A stretch of 64,000 nt of DNA from Voacanga thouarsii (GCA_026120185.1 JANUWF010002432.1:62001-126000); one strand, 5' to 3'; counted from the stretch's first letter, positions 1 to 9,389 are shown. Notes: generated by a model not told the origin, from the letters alone. Numbers and translations are program-made.

Positions 1-46
1 GGGCGACATCCCCGGCACTGTTGGGCTTTGGTAGTGGGGTATTACA
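1..46 (+). repeat. 3' end of the TK1 5' LTR
   Basis: The stretch from the conserved GGGCGACATCC block to the terminal ATTACA matches the last bases of the complete TK LTRs at 9526-13739 and 38758-43014. The LTR ends at 46 and the next bases (AGTGGT) begin the usual primer-site context. The rest of this LTR lies left of the window. Confidence 0.85.
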
Positions 47-124
47 AGTGGTCCAACTCGAAATCCGGGGCCCAATAGAGCCAATGCCATGGGAGCATCC
101 GGGAGTGGAGCACCGAAGCCTTAA
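47..124 (+). other. Primer-site remnant and gag deletion junction of TK1
   Basis: AGTGGT at 47-52 is the start of the initiator-Met-tRNA primer context seen intact in TK2, but it then departs from it. From about 66 the sequence matches the gag-protease linker of TK2, so the leader, the upstream ORF, capsid and zinc knuckles are missing. This is an internal deletion of about 2 kb relative to TK2. The linker then runs into the protease frame with a stop just before the Lys-Ala-Lys-Val stretch. Confidence 0.75.
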
Positions 125-736
125 TTGAAAGCAAAAGTATTCACTCTCAACAAAGAGGAGGCTGGAAACGATGCAGGAGTAGTAGAAGGTACGTTTACTT
201 TCCAAGGACGTTCCGTGAATGCATTGATAGACCCTGGATCTGCTCATTCCTCTTTAAACAAGAGTTGTGCATATCATTTGGGTTACGATGTAATAGAGCT
301 ACCTTTTACCATATTGGTGAGTACACCTTGGGGGAAGATGGTGCAAGCAGATCGGTATGTGCAAAATTGTAAAATTGATGTAGGGAAAGGTAGCTCGGAG
401 GGAGATTTGATAGTGCTGGATATTGATGATTATTATTTGATATTGGGAATGGATCGGCTAGTGAAGCATGGGGCCAGGGTAGATTGTAAGAATAAATCGG
501 TTCAGTTCATTTGACCGGGGTGTGATGTGTTGGAATTCAACAGTAAGAGAGTAAAGGAATTGAAGTATCTGATAGGTGGGGCTAAGGCCCGGAAATTGTT
601 GAAGCAAAGATGTCATGGATACTTAGCTTATATGATAAACAAGTCGAAGGACCAGTGCACTCTGGAGGATACCGAGATAGTACAGGATTTTTCCGATGTG
701 TTCCCCGTGGAACTCACTTCTCTACCTCCCAAATAA
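125..736 (+). pseudogene. pol: TK1 pol: retropepsin-like protease and linker (broken)
   Basis: The aspartic protease core is visible early in the reading frame as ALIDPGSAHS, followed by the second half with LILGMD-like spacing (DYYLILGMDRL). The protease would cut the Gag-Pol precursor inside the virus-like particle. The active-site triplet reads Asp-Pro-Gly where retropepsins usually have Asp-Ser/Thr-Gly; TK2 has the same. Stops at 512-514 and 728-733 break the frame, although homology to TK2 continues across both. The linker ending in FPVELTSLPP leads into the reverse transcriptase fingers. Confidence 0.85.
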
Positions 737-1440
737 GAAGTTGAATTTATCATTGACCTAGTTCCAAGAGCGGAACTGATATCCCAAACTCCATATTGGA
801 TGGCACTAGCAGAGCTGAAGGAACTAAATGAGCAGTTAGAAGAGTTAGTGAAGCAAGGCTACATCAGACCTAGCACGCCGCCCTAGGGGCACCTATGCTA
901 TTTATGAAGAAGAAGGATGGGACTCTGAGATTGTGTATCGACTATCGGGGTAGGAACAACCTGACGATCAAGAATAAGTATCCCCTACCGCTGATTGATG
1001 AGCTGTTCGACCAGTTGTAAGGATCCAACTGCTACTCTAAATTAGGCCTGAGGTAAGGGTACTACCAAGTGTGGATAAAAGAGGAGGATATCCCCAAAAT
1101 GACATTCAACACCAAATATGGTCATTATGAGTTCATGGTAATGCCATTCGGGGTAACCAATACACCAGTAGTATTTATGGATTTGATGCATCGGGTGTTC
1201 CGTCCTTACTTGGATAAGTTCGTAGTAGTCTTTATTGACGACATACTTATTTATTCCAAGAGTTTGGTGGAGCATGCGGAACATCTAAAGCTAGTATTGG
1301 AGAAGCTAAGAGAGCATACCGTCTTTGCCAGGTTTAGCAAGTGTGAATTTTGGCTGGATAGTATGGTATTTTTTGGCCACATGGTGACCAAGGATAGAAT
1401 CATGGTAGACCCAACAAAAGTTACAGTAGTATTAGACTAG
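737..1440 (+). pseudogene. pol: TK1 pol: reverse transcriptase fingers and palm (broken)
   Basis: The RNA-dependent DNA polymerase domain is recognisable. The [15 protein letters not shown] block lies near 910-950, the MPFG block near 1140, and the catalytic FIDDILIYS (a YxDD variant) near 1235-1260. There is a frameshift near 880 and stops at 1018-1020, within 1048-1060 and at 1438-1440. The TAA at 1018-1020, just after DELFDQL, is also present in TK2. The domain would copy element RNA into DNA in the particle. No function can remain in this copy. Confidence 0.88.
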
Positions 1441-2433
1441 ATACAGCCAGAGAACATCACCGAGATTCGAAGGTTCTTGGGATTGGCTGGCTATTATAGG
1501 AGGTTCATCAAAAGGTTTTCAACACTCGCATCACCTGTGACCGGACTGCTGAGGAAAGATGTACCATTTGCATGGAGTGAAAAATGTGAGAAGAGTTTCC
1601 AAGAACTAAAACGAAGATTGATGACAACACCAGTGTTGAGTCTGGCAGAGGGAGATAAGCCTTACTCTCTGTATACCGATGCTTCAAAAGAAGGTTTGGG
1701 AGCAGTTTTGATGCAAGATCGAAAAATGATCGCCTATGCTTCTCGAAAGTTGAGGCCATATGAAGTCAATTACCCCATGCCTGATCTAGAGCTGGCTGCT
1801 ATTGTGTTCATTTTGAAGAAATGGCGACACTACCTATACGGAGCTGAATGTGAAGTGTTCACCGATTACAAGAGCCTGAAGTACATCTTCACGCAGAAGA
1901 ACTTGAATCTGAGGCAGCGAAGATGGATGGAATTTTTGGAAGAGTACCATTGTCCAATCAACTATCATCCCGAGAAGGCCAACATTGTCACTGATGCCCT
2001 GAGCAGAAAGGTCAGTATGGCCAGATTAAGGGTACAGAAGATTCAAGTTGTTCAGGATGTGTTGGATAGAAAAGCGGACGTGCAAGGGGAGAAAATTATT
2101 GTTAGCAACATGAAGTTGATACCCGATCAAAGGCGGGAAATTATTGAAGCTCAACAAAATAATGCAGAATTTCAGCTTTTCAAGGATAAGGAGCTCAAAC
2201 GACAAGGCAGTGAATTCCAGCAGGATAAAATGGGAGTTTCGTATTTCAGAGATCGGTTGTGTGTACTCAAAGAGCACCAATTAAGGGACAGGATTTTGGA
2301 AGAAGCGCATAAGAGCAAGTACGCCATTCATCTGGGAGAAGTCAAAATGTATCAGGATCTGAAGAGAGCCTATTGGTGGCCCGGAATGAAGCGGGATGTG
2401 GTTAAATATGTCTCGGTATGTCTCACCTGTTAG
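1441..2433 (+). pseudogene. pol: TK1 pol: RT connection, RNase H and integrase zinc finger (longest intact stretch)
   Basis: An open frame of 318 codons (1477-2433) survives. It starts in the LAGYYRRFI block and covers RNase H: the first Asp in LYTDASKEG (about 1670), the Glu in DLELAAIVF, the Asp in [11 protein letters not shown], and the last Asp in IVTDALSRK. All four catalytic acidic residues are therefore present. Downstream lies the integrase HHCC finger (HKSKYAIH, then CLTC), and the frame stops right after the second Cys. RNase H removes the RNA template during reverse transcription. Uninterrupted length here against heavy damage elsewhere is probably chance. Confidence 0.9.
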
Positions 2434-3242
2434 AAGGTCAAAGCGGAGCACAAGAAGTTAGCGGGACTGTTACAACCATTGCCAGTACCTGAATGGAAGT
2501 GGGAGGAAGTGACCATGGACTTTATTACCAGACTTCCTATGTCAAGGACCCAGAAGGACGCCATATGGGTAGCAGTGGATCGACTAACCAAATCAGCACA
2601 TTTCATACCAGTGAACGTAAGAGATTCCATGGAGAAATTGGCTCAGACCTATGTGCAAGAAATAGTTCAACTGCATGGAGTGCCTGCAAGTATTGTGTCT
2701 GACCGAGACCTAAGATTTACATCTCGATTTTGGGGCAAGTTTCAAGAATTAATGTGATCGAATCTAAAGTTCAGTACGACGGCGCATCCGCAAACCGATG
2801 GGCAGTCAGAAAGAGTTATACATATATTATAGGATATGCTGAGAGCATGTGTACTGGACTTTAGAGATAAGTGGATCGAATGTGTACCATATGTGGAGTT
2901 GTCGTATAATAATAGTTATTAAGCTTCGATTGGAATGGCTCCATATGAAGCACTGTATGAGCGCAACTGTTAGGAACCGCTATACTGGGATTGGTCAGAA
3001 GATGGTCATATAAGCAAATCCAGATTAGTCTGTGTTCAGAAAATGTTGGACAAGGTTAAGTTAATCAGGGAAATGTTGAAAGCAGCTCAGAGCCGACAAA
3101 AGAGTTATGCAGACAATAGGCGGAGAGAGTTAGAATTCCAAGTGGGAGACAGTGTATTCCTGAGATTGACACCGAGTAGAGGAATCTTGAAGCATCCGAA
3201 AGGTGGGAAGCTGAATCCAAGGTATTTGGGAGTGTTCCAATA
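2434..3242 (+). pseudogene. pol: TK1 pol: integrase catalytic core (broken)
   Basis: The rve-type integrase core is present. The first Asp lies in TMDFITRLP near 2515-2540, the second in IVSDRDLRF near 2695-2710, and the Glu follows the QTDGQSE motif near 2795-2812, giving a D,D-35-E arrangement. Stops occur at 2755-2757 and again between 2820 and 2975. The later part (from 3043) is open and covers the module after the core, with RRRELEFQVGDSVFL. Integrase would join element DNA to the host chromosome. TK2 carries the better-preserved copy of this domain. Confidence 0.87.
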
Positions 3243-3472
3243 AAGGAGAGAATTGAGCCAGTGGCATATCGATTGCATTTACCGGATGGTCTGATGGGAA
3301 TTCACGACGTGTTCCATGTATCGCAGCTGAAAAAGTACAATGCCAATCCTGATCATATTTTAAATGATGAGCCGTTGGTGTTGCAACCCGATCTGAGTTA
3401 TGTGGAGAAACTAGTGAGAATATTGGACCGAAGTATCAAAACTCTCTGGAACAAGCATATTCTAATAGTGAA
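3243..3472 (+). pseudogene. pol: TK1 pol: integrase C-terminus and first part of chromodomain, cut by AT1
   Basis: After a frameshift near 3240 the frame reads a GPY/F-like tail (PVAYRLHLPDG, then HDVFHVSQLKKY) and enters the chromodomain (YVEKLVRILDRSIKTLWNKH). Chromodomains of this lineage direct integration to marked chromatin. The reading stops at 3472, where AT1 begins, and resumes at 9390 with the rest of the chromodomain. This continuity across the insertion confirms the nested arrangement. Confidence 0.88.
3468..3472 (+). repeat. Target-site duplication of AT1 (GTGAA / GTAAA)
   Basis: The five bases before AT1 are GTGAA and the five after it (9390-9394) are GTAAA, one transition apart. 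Removing AT1 and one copy restores the chromodomain reading frame when compared with TK2 at about 38330-38370. The assignment is therefore supported independently of the LTR ends. Confidence 0.85.
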
Positions 3473-4911
3473 TGATAGGGGCTAAATTGGTCATACTTTG
3501 CTTAGTTATTTGAGACTCTTTTGTAATACATTTTGTGCAATAACTAGTCATATTCTTTCATATTTGAGATTTTACCCTTGGAAAAGTATTTTGGTCATTA
3601 TTTTAGATTTTTGGGTAAAACGAAGCAAAACCGTCGCAAAACAGAGTAGAGGTGGCACCGGCTAGGGCCCTAGAACCGTTGTCGGCTGTACACTGGTTGT
3701 ACGAACTTCAAAATGATGGAAAATTTGTAGAAACAGAATAGAACAGAACCTAAGCGGTGCCGGCTGTAAGGCTGGAACCAGCGCTGGCTGCATTCTAGAA
3801 CTTATGCGCACAATTCGAAGAAAAATCAGCGCACGAATGGAGAAGCAGAACACAAGTGGCGCCGGCTACGAAGGACCAAGGTGGCGCCGGCTGTGGTCTG
3901 TCTTTGAGGCGGTGCTGTGATCTTTCTACGCGTTTTTAGAAATCTAAGGAGTTTTAGTATCTTCCGACTTTTACTCGGCTAAGAACTTTGTACCTACGAG
4001 TTTAGGCACTTCTTAAGCCTATAAATAGATAAAAAAACACAAGGGAAAATGGGAGAATTCATTGATCATCATAGAAAATCACTCAGCCCAAGGAGGAATT
4101 CTTCAAATTCAAGGAGGGTTGTACAAGAAGGTCTTCAAAGGAAGAAGTAGGAGGCTTGTCTATGAGTGCTTTCTTTTACTTTGTTTTCTTTTTCTTGGAC
4201 AATGATATGTTAATTGTTTTATTGTAATTCAACATTGTTTTGGATATTCATGATTTCTAGAGTTATTTGATCTTTTGATTAATTGATTGTTCTTCTTGGT
4301 ATTTAATTACTTGGACGTATTACGAGATTAATTGGTTGTTTCTTTTCATTAACTTGCTAGACCAAAGAGGTTAATTGCTGAGGATGGAGTGATTAAAGGT
4401 TAATTGATGTTTTCCAGGCCAAAGATTCATTGATTAATTTCATGTATTAAATTTACCAAACCAAGGAAATTTAATCAATGATTGTGTTTAATGCATCTTT
4501 TGGATGAATTAGTTGAGACAGACCAAGTGATGCTAATTTATCTTAATCCTTCATGATGCCAAGAGAATGATTGGTTATGATAATGGTTAAGTTCTTTAAG
4601 ATCATGTTTGTCTACACAATGGTTTGAATTGCATACTTCTCCATCCTTGACTTGTACATATTTTTATTTTATTTTCTTTTAATTTTCCTTTTTATTTATT
4701 TTTCACTTTGTTAAGTCGGTTAAACAATGAAAGAAGGGTAATTAATGTCTACTTGTTCCTTGAGGATCGATATTCGTTTGAACCCTATGCTCTGCTAAAG
4801 ATGAGTACGCTTGCTCATTTATGTGATTTGGGTTTAACGTTTTAATTTAAACCTGATTGGGAATGTGCTTAGTTTTTGTATGATTTTTTATACCCAAGTT
4901 CGGACACATCA
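3473..4911 (+). repeat. AT1 5' LTR (1439 bp)
   Basis: The LTR begins TGATAGGGGCTAAATTGG and ends CGGACACATCA. Compared with the 3' LTR it lacks one unit from each of two short internal duplications, which explains most of the 83-bp length difference. U3 holds the GGCGCC motif array and a TATA box at 4020-4027. The part after the TATA box is AT-rich and full of ATTAATT runs. Confidence 0.93.
3654..4027 (+). promoter_or_regulatory. U3 array of GGCGCCGGCT-type motifs ending in a TATA box
   Basis: About six copies of a motif close to GGCGCCGGCTGT lie between 3654 and 3910 (near 3655, 3680, 3753, 3780, 3857 and 3883), in an otherwise AT-rich LTR. The variants differ mostly by C-to-T or G-to-A at CpG. 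A clear TATAAATA at 4020-4027 follows about 120 bp later, so the array sits where an upstream activating region would be. Which factor would bind is unknown. Transcription should start roughly 30 bp after the TATA box. Confidence 0.65.
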
Positions 4912-4917
4912 AGTTTT

Positions 4918-4935
4918 TAGCACCGTTGCCGGGGA
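4918..4935 (+). other. AT1 primer binding site, Asp-tRNA type
   Basis: The 18 bases starting six bases after the LTR match the complement of the plant tRNA-Asp(GUC) 3' end (TGGCGCCGTTGCCGGGGA) at 16 of 18 positions. Both differences are G-to-A. This primer is typical of Athila-type elements and starts minus-strand DNA synthesis. Confidence 0.85.
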
Positions 4936-5266
4936 ATAATAGCATGAAAACTTGGATTTTGTTGATTTAACCATGTAAATATGTAAATATGTATACTTGT
5001 TCTTCTGTTAAACGGTGCTATCTTTTGTATTTCGTGTATTCTTGTATAACCTTATAACCTAATTGAACTAACCAACTTGGACTACGTCTTTTAACTAACT
5101 GTGTACTCTTGGAAATTCCGTGTCTAAGTCATCTCCTTGTTTAGGAAAAATGGCGAATTGGGATCTAAAGAGGTCAAATAGGGGGCAGTACCCCCCTTAT
5201 GCTTCGGAGGGAACACTCACAGCACCAGAATCAACATAGCTTGAAACCTTAGTTGGTAAATTTGTA
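4936..5266 (+). other. AT1 untranslated leader and remnant of gag
   Basis: The stretch is AT-rich and starts with short ATGTAAAT repeats that also follow the primer site of AT4. The sequence matches the AT4 leader until about 5100 and then departs. The gag capsid region present in AT4 and AT5 is absent, and near 5190-5260 the sequence runs into the end of gag. No intact ORF is seen. Confidence 0.6.
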
Positions 5267-5730
5267 GTGCATGTCACGAGGTATTTCCAAGAAATCAATT
5301 CCACATTTGAGAAATTCGAAGCAGTGATCCGCAACATGGAACAACAAATCTGGTTTTTCACGAATATGGTAATAAAAGCTCATGAACTCACACCATTAGC
5401 CAGTATGGAAACAGTTGTTGTCATGTTACGAAGTGGAAAAGAATTACTAGACAGTCCAGATGAGGGTCGGTGCCGGCTGGATGAAGAGAACCGGCACCGG
5501 ATATCTATAAAACCCGAAACCATACAACATAGAATGGAACTGGCGCCGGCTGAAGCACTGGAACTGACGCCGGCTATCTCCTGTCCACCCTCCAAAAAAC
5601 CTACTTTTCAGCCTAACATACCATACCTTACTCGTCTACATAAGGCCCAAAAAGACGCTCAGTTCAACAAATTCCTAGAGGTATTTAAACAACTGCACAT
5701 AAACATCCCCCTAGTGAAGCTTTAATCCAC
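5267..5730 (+). pseudogene. gag: AT1: gag C-terminus and linker before protease
   Basis: A 152-codon open frame carries two landmarks of Athila-type Gag-Pol: a MLRSGKEL block near 5425-5450 (the family usually has TxRSGKEL) and the KFLEVFKQLHINIP block near 5675-5710 that precedes the protease. Between them, four GCGCCGGC-like motifs, like those of the LTR U3, occur in coding sequence at about 5468, 5491, 5541 and 5565. A one-base frameshift near 5715 ends the frame; reading continues in the next frame from about 5716. Confidence 0.72.
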
Positions 5731-6027
5731 ATGCCCAAATATGCCAAGTTCCTCAAAAGCATGATTGTCAACAAAAAGCAACTGGAAGAGTTGTCTACAG
5801 TAGTCCTCAACGAAGAATGCTCAGCCATCTGTAGGATAACTCGAAATTTACCACAAAAAGTAAAAGAACCAAGGAGTTTCTCTATCCTATGTCTAATTGG
5901 CACCCTGGAACTTACTCACCCCACTCGGGGCACTTTCAAAGTTAATAGCAATAGGGTGAAACATTATGCGGGTGGCAGTTTTCCATATCCCGAACAGGTG
6001 GACATGCTCTTTGACGAATCCACATAG
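5731..6027 (+). pseudogene. pol: AT1: protease-region edge fused in frame to integrase C-terminus
   Basis: The first part (PKYAKFLKSMI, then LPQKVKEPRSFSI) is the stretch that in Athila elements comes just before the protease active site. It then changes within ILCLIGTLELTH into the integrase tail (GTFKVNSNRVKHY), which matches AT2 at 13860-13960. The protease active site, reverse transcriptase, RNase H and integrase core are lost, and the remaining ends are joined in frame over a short shared TTGG-C/A-AC sequence near 5898. The result is a 98-codon fusion with no catalytic residues. Confidence 0.78.
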
Positions 6028-6114
6028 AACTGTGTGGTTTATCAAATGGCGGTTGTTTTCTAGCCATTCTATTTCCTTTCTTTTATTTTTGCTTTATTTT
6101 CTTTTCTAGTTTTT

Positions 6115-6318
6115 ATGCTTTGGTATTTTTTTTTGGGTACTTTGATGATGCCTTACTATTCAAGCATTCAACTCTTATATGGCACGATGAATGGAAGTTT
6201 ATTTTTCCTATCTCTTCTCCTTTATCTTTTTGGTCCCATGGTATTATTTGTTCTGGTTATATTTATTTGGCCATTGAGGACAATGTCCATTTTAAGTGTG
6301 GGGGAGTGGTTTGATTGA
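6115..6318 (+). other. Short hydrophobic ORF in the 3' region (67 codons, doubtful)
   Basis: An ORF of 67 codons ends FGPMVLFVLVIFIWPL, RTMSILSVGEWFD, stop. ORFs of 69 codons with the same ending recur in AT4 at 49284-49493 and 53934-54143. A membrane-spanning segment is predicted by eye over the FFLSLLLYLF to FIWPL stretch. Athila elements can carry an env-like gene with membrane segments at this place, so this might be a remnant. The T-rich DNA would encode hydrophobic residues anyway, and the ORF overlaps the purine-rich motif at 6274-6306, which may be what is conserved. Confidence 0.3.
6274..6306 (+). other. Internal polypurine-tract-like motif
   Basis: TTGAGGACAATG, a spacer, and AAGTGTGGGGGAG repeat the layout of the true polypurine tract at 7833-7867 (TTGAGGACAAG, spacer, AAGTGTGGGGGAATA). 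Equivalents lie in AT2 (14272-14304), AT3 (near 16911-16938) and AT4 (49449-49481 and 54099-54131). It could act as a second plus-strand primer site or be an old duplication. Confidence 0.55.
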
Positions 6319-6889
6319 CAAGTCTTCTGTACATATTCTTTAGCCTTCTTGGGAGTAAACAATTTTTACTGCGAAATTTTTCAAAATTTCCTGATTTTCT
6401 GGAGATTTCAAGTTGTATTTTTAGTGCATGTCTTTATGATGGATTATAGAGTGTATGTTCTAGATCATTTATGGCTTATGCATGACTTTTTGCACTCATT
6501 TGGACAAAGTAGTTCTTGATCAAATGCTTCGCATTATTCTTAAACCTGTTTTTTCTCTAAAATTCATGTAGCATTCTAGAACTTACATGAATACCTCTTG
6601 AGGCAAAATAAGAAAAACAATCATGATTTAACTTATGAATGACGGTAACAGGCCTTCTTTGGATAGTTTGAGCTTTTCAAGCCTACCTATTGTTATATTA
6701 TCCCTAGTGCCAATTTTGAGCCTAAATTGGTGTTATCTTTCTTTAAATCCCATCACGATATTTTGTCCATTACTTGTGTTGAGAGTTTGTATAATTTCCA
6801 AATCTTTATGCTCTTGAAGGATGAAAGTATATGTATGTTGAAAAAAAATGCAGGGATAGAGATCATGACTTGTTACTTTCAGTCATGGA

Positions 6890-7190
6890 TCAATTACGAG
6901 TGGAGTTGGGAAAAGAAAGGGAATAGAATGGAAGGAAGAAGTTGAAAGAAAAAATAAATTTGAATTGAGAAAGGAAAAAACATTTTAAGTTGAAAAACAT
7001 GAGAAAGAAGAAAAGAAATGAGAGGAATTAAAAAGAGAAAACAACAAGCTGCTAGAAAGAAAAGTGAGTGAAAAAGAAAAGAATAGCAACAGTGAAAACA
7101 AAAGAGGAGTATAAGAAGAGAAAATTGAAAGAGAATTGACAAAAGAAAATTGAAAAAAAAAAAAGAGCGAAAAGATCACAAAAGGGATGG
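6890..7190 (+). other. Purine-rich tract of the Athila 3' region
   Basis: About 300 bases are composed almost wholly of A and G on this strand (runs such as GAAAAGAAAGGG). Matching tracts occur in AT2 (14870-15165) and AT4 (50055-50250, 54700-54930). No long ORF is kept among copies. The rest of 6307-7832 is AT-rich non-coding sequence with nothing else I can name. Confidence 0.55.
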
Positions 7191-7832
7191 TGAGTGAACT
7201 GTAAAAGTAAGTTCATACAAAACATTTGACACCATTGCTGGAAAATTGAGCGATTTTGTGAGAAAAAGAGTTAATGACAAGAAGAGTGGAAGGAAAAAAA
7301 AGAGAACAAAACAGGATTTGCTTGAAGTGCATAAGGGTTGTTATATAAGGTTATGGTTTGATTGATTCTTGGAATAGGAGAGCAAGAAGAGTTGGGAATT
7401 ATAAGTTTATTTTGGTTACCCTTTTCTTGCTTACTCTCAGTTTTTCTTTGACTTTTGATTTTCCTATATCATTTGTTTGCTAAGCTGCATTACAAACCTT
7501 TAGCCTTACATTACAAGCTTAAAAGTCTTACTTGATCTAAGTAGAATCATGATATGCCTCGGATTAGTAGAGAGTGTGTATGAAAAGTAAGCATATGGAA
7601 TGCATATTCTTTTTTAACTGACTTCTTTCGAATGGTTTGAGAATATTATGAAGTATTGAGATGGTTCTACTAAGTCATTTATTACTACACAAGTCTTGCA
7701 TTGGCTGTGAAAGATTTAGTATCATATGTTTTATGTTCATGAATAAAGAAAGCATTGCAGATATGGTTTTGGAATTGATTGAGTGATTTGATTAAAACCT
7801 TGTGTTTTTCCTACTTGTTCTTGATACTTTAC

Positions 7833-7867
7833 TTGAGGACAAGTGAAGAGATAAGTGTGGGGGAATA
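7833..7867 (+). other. AT1 polypurine tract
   Basis: AAGTGTGGGGGAATA lies directly against the 3' LTR start (TGATAGG). This is the expected plus-strand primer. The preceding TTGAGGACAAG is part of the conserved block in every Athila-like copy in the window. Confidence 0.85.
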
Positions 7868-9389
7868 TGATAGGGGCTAAATTGGTAATACTTTGCTTAG
7901 TTTTTTTAGGCTCTTTTGTAACACATTTTGTCCAAGAACTAGTCACATTCTTTCATATTTGAGATTTTACCCTTGGAAAAGTATTTTGGTCATTATTTCA
8001 GATTTTTAGGTAAAACGAAGTAACCGTTGCGAAACAGAGCAGAGGCGGCGCCGGCTAGGGCCCTAGAATCGGCGCCGGCTGTACACTGGTTACACGAACT
8101 TCAAAGCGATGGAAAAATTGTAGAAACAGAGTAGAACAAAACTTAAGCGGCGCCAGCTGTAAGGCTGGAACCAGCGCCGGCTGCATTCTGGAACTTATGC
8201 GCACAATTTGAAGAAAAATCGGCGAACGAATGGAGAAGCAGAACACAAGCTGCGCTGGCTGTGGTTTGTCCTTGAGGCGGTGCTGCGATCTTTCTACGTG
8301 TTTTTAGAAATCTGAGGAGTTTTAGTATCTTCCAACTTCTGCTCGGCCAAGAACTTTGTACCTATGAGTTTAGGCACTTCTTTAGCCTATAAATAGATGA
8401 AAAACACAAGGGAAAAACGGAGAATTCATTGATCATCATAGAAAATCACTCAGTCCAATGAGGAATTCTTCAAATTCAAGGAGGGTTGTACAAGAAGGTC
8501 TTCAAAGGAAGAAGAAAGAGGCTTGTCTATGAGTGCTTTCTTTTACTTTGTTTTCTTTTTCTTGGACAATGATATGTTAATTGTTTTATTGTAATTCAAC
8601 ATTGTTTTGGATATTCATGATTTCTAGAGTTATTTGATCTTTTGATTAATTGATTGTTCTTCCTGGTATTTAATTACTTGGACGTATTACGAGATTAATT
8701 GGTTGTTTCTTTTCATTAACTTGATAGACCAAAGAGGTTGATGGTGGTTGCAATTGATTAATTTCATATTTATTGGCTATTAACTTACTAGACCAAAGAG
8801 GTTAATTGCTGAGAATTGAGTAATTAAAGGTTAATTGATGTTTTCCAAACCAAAGATTCATTGATTAATTTCATGTATTAAATTTACCAGACCAAGGAAA
8901 TTTAATCAAGGATTGTATTTAATACTTCTTTTGGATAAATTAGTTGAGATAGACCAAGTGATGCTAATTTATCTAGAAGGTAGTAATTAGTTGAGACAGA
9001 CCAAGTGATGCTAATTTATCTTAATCGTTCATGATGCCAAGAGAATGATTGATTATGATAATGGTTAAGTTCTTTAAGATCATGTTTGTCTACACAATGG
9101 TTTGACTTGTATACTTCTCCATCCTTAACATGTACATTATTTTATTTTATTTTCTTTTAATTTTCCTTTTTATTTGTTTTTGACTTTGTTGAGTCGGTTA
9201 AACAATGATAGAAGGGTAATTAATTACTACTTGTTCCTTGAGGATCGACATTCGTTTGAACCCTATGCTCTGTTAATAATGAGTACGCTTGCTCATATAT
9301 GTGATTTGGGTTTAATGTTTTAATTTAAACTTAATTGAGAATATACTTAGTTTTTGTATGATATTTTATACCCAAGTCCGGACACATCA
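7868..9389 (+). repeat. AT1 3' LTR (1522 bp)
   Basis: It matches the 5' LTR along its length, from TGATAGGGGC to GACACATCA. It keeps two short duplications that the 5' LTR has lost: a 64-bp unit at 8715-8778 repeated from 8779, and a 47-bp unit at 8941-8987 repeated from 8988. The TATA box is at 8388-8395. GGCGCC motifs occupy about 8045-8255. Confidence 0.93.

Larger units (their letters stand above)
3473..9389 (+). mobile_element. AT1: non-autonomous Athila-like Ty3/gypsy element nested in TK1
   Basis: The LTRs at 3473-4911 and 7868-9389 start TGAT and end ATCA. An Asp-tRNA primer site follows the 5' LTR, a polypurine tract precedes the 3' LTR, and a 5-bp target duplication flanks the whole. 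The 3-kb internal region keeps only the end of gag, the N-terminal edge of the protease region and the last part of integrase, so reverse transcriptase, RNase H and the integrase core are gone. A long non-coding 3' region fills 6028-7867. The element could only have moved with enzymes from a relative. Confidence 0.92.

Noticed and set aside
6894..7179. Phe/Leu/Ser-rich minus-strand ORFs opposite the purine tract (also near 14860, 50037 and 54709)
   Set aside because: They are the complement of A/G-rich DNA. Such sequence reads as Phe, Leu and Ser without selection, and the frames differ between copies.
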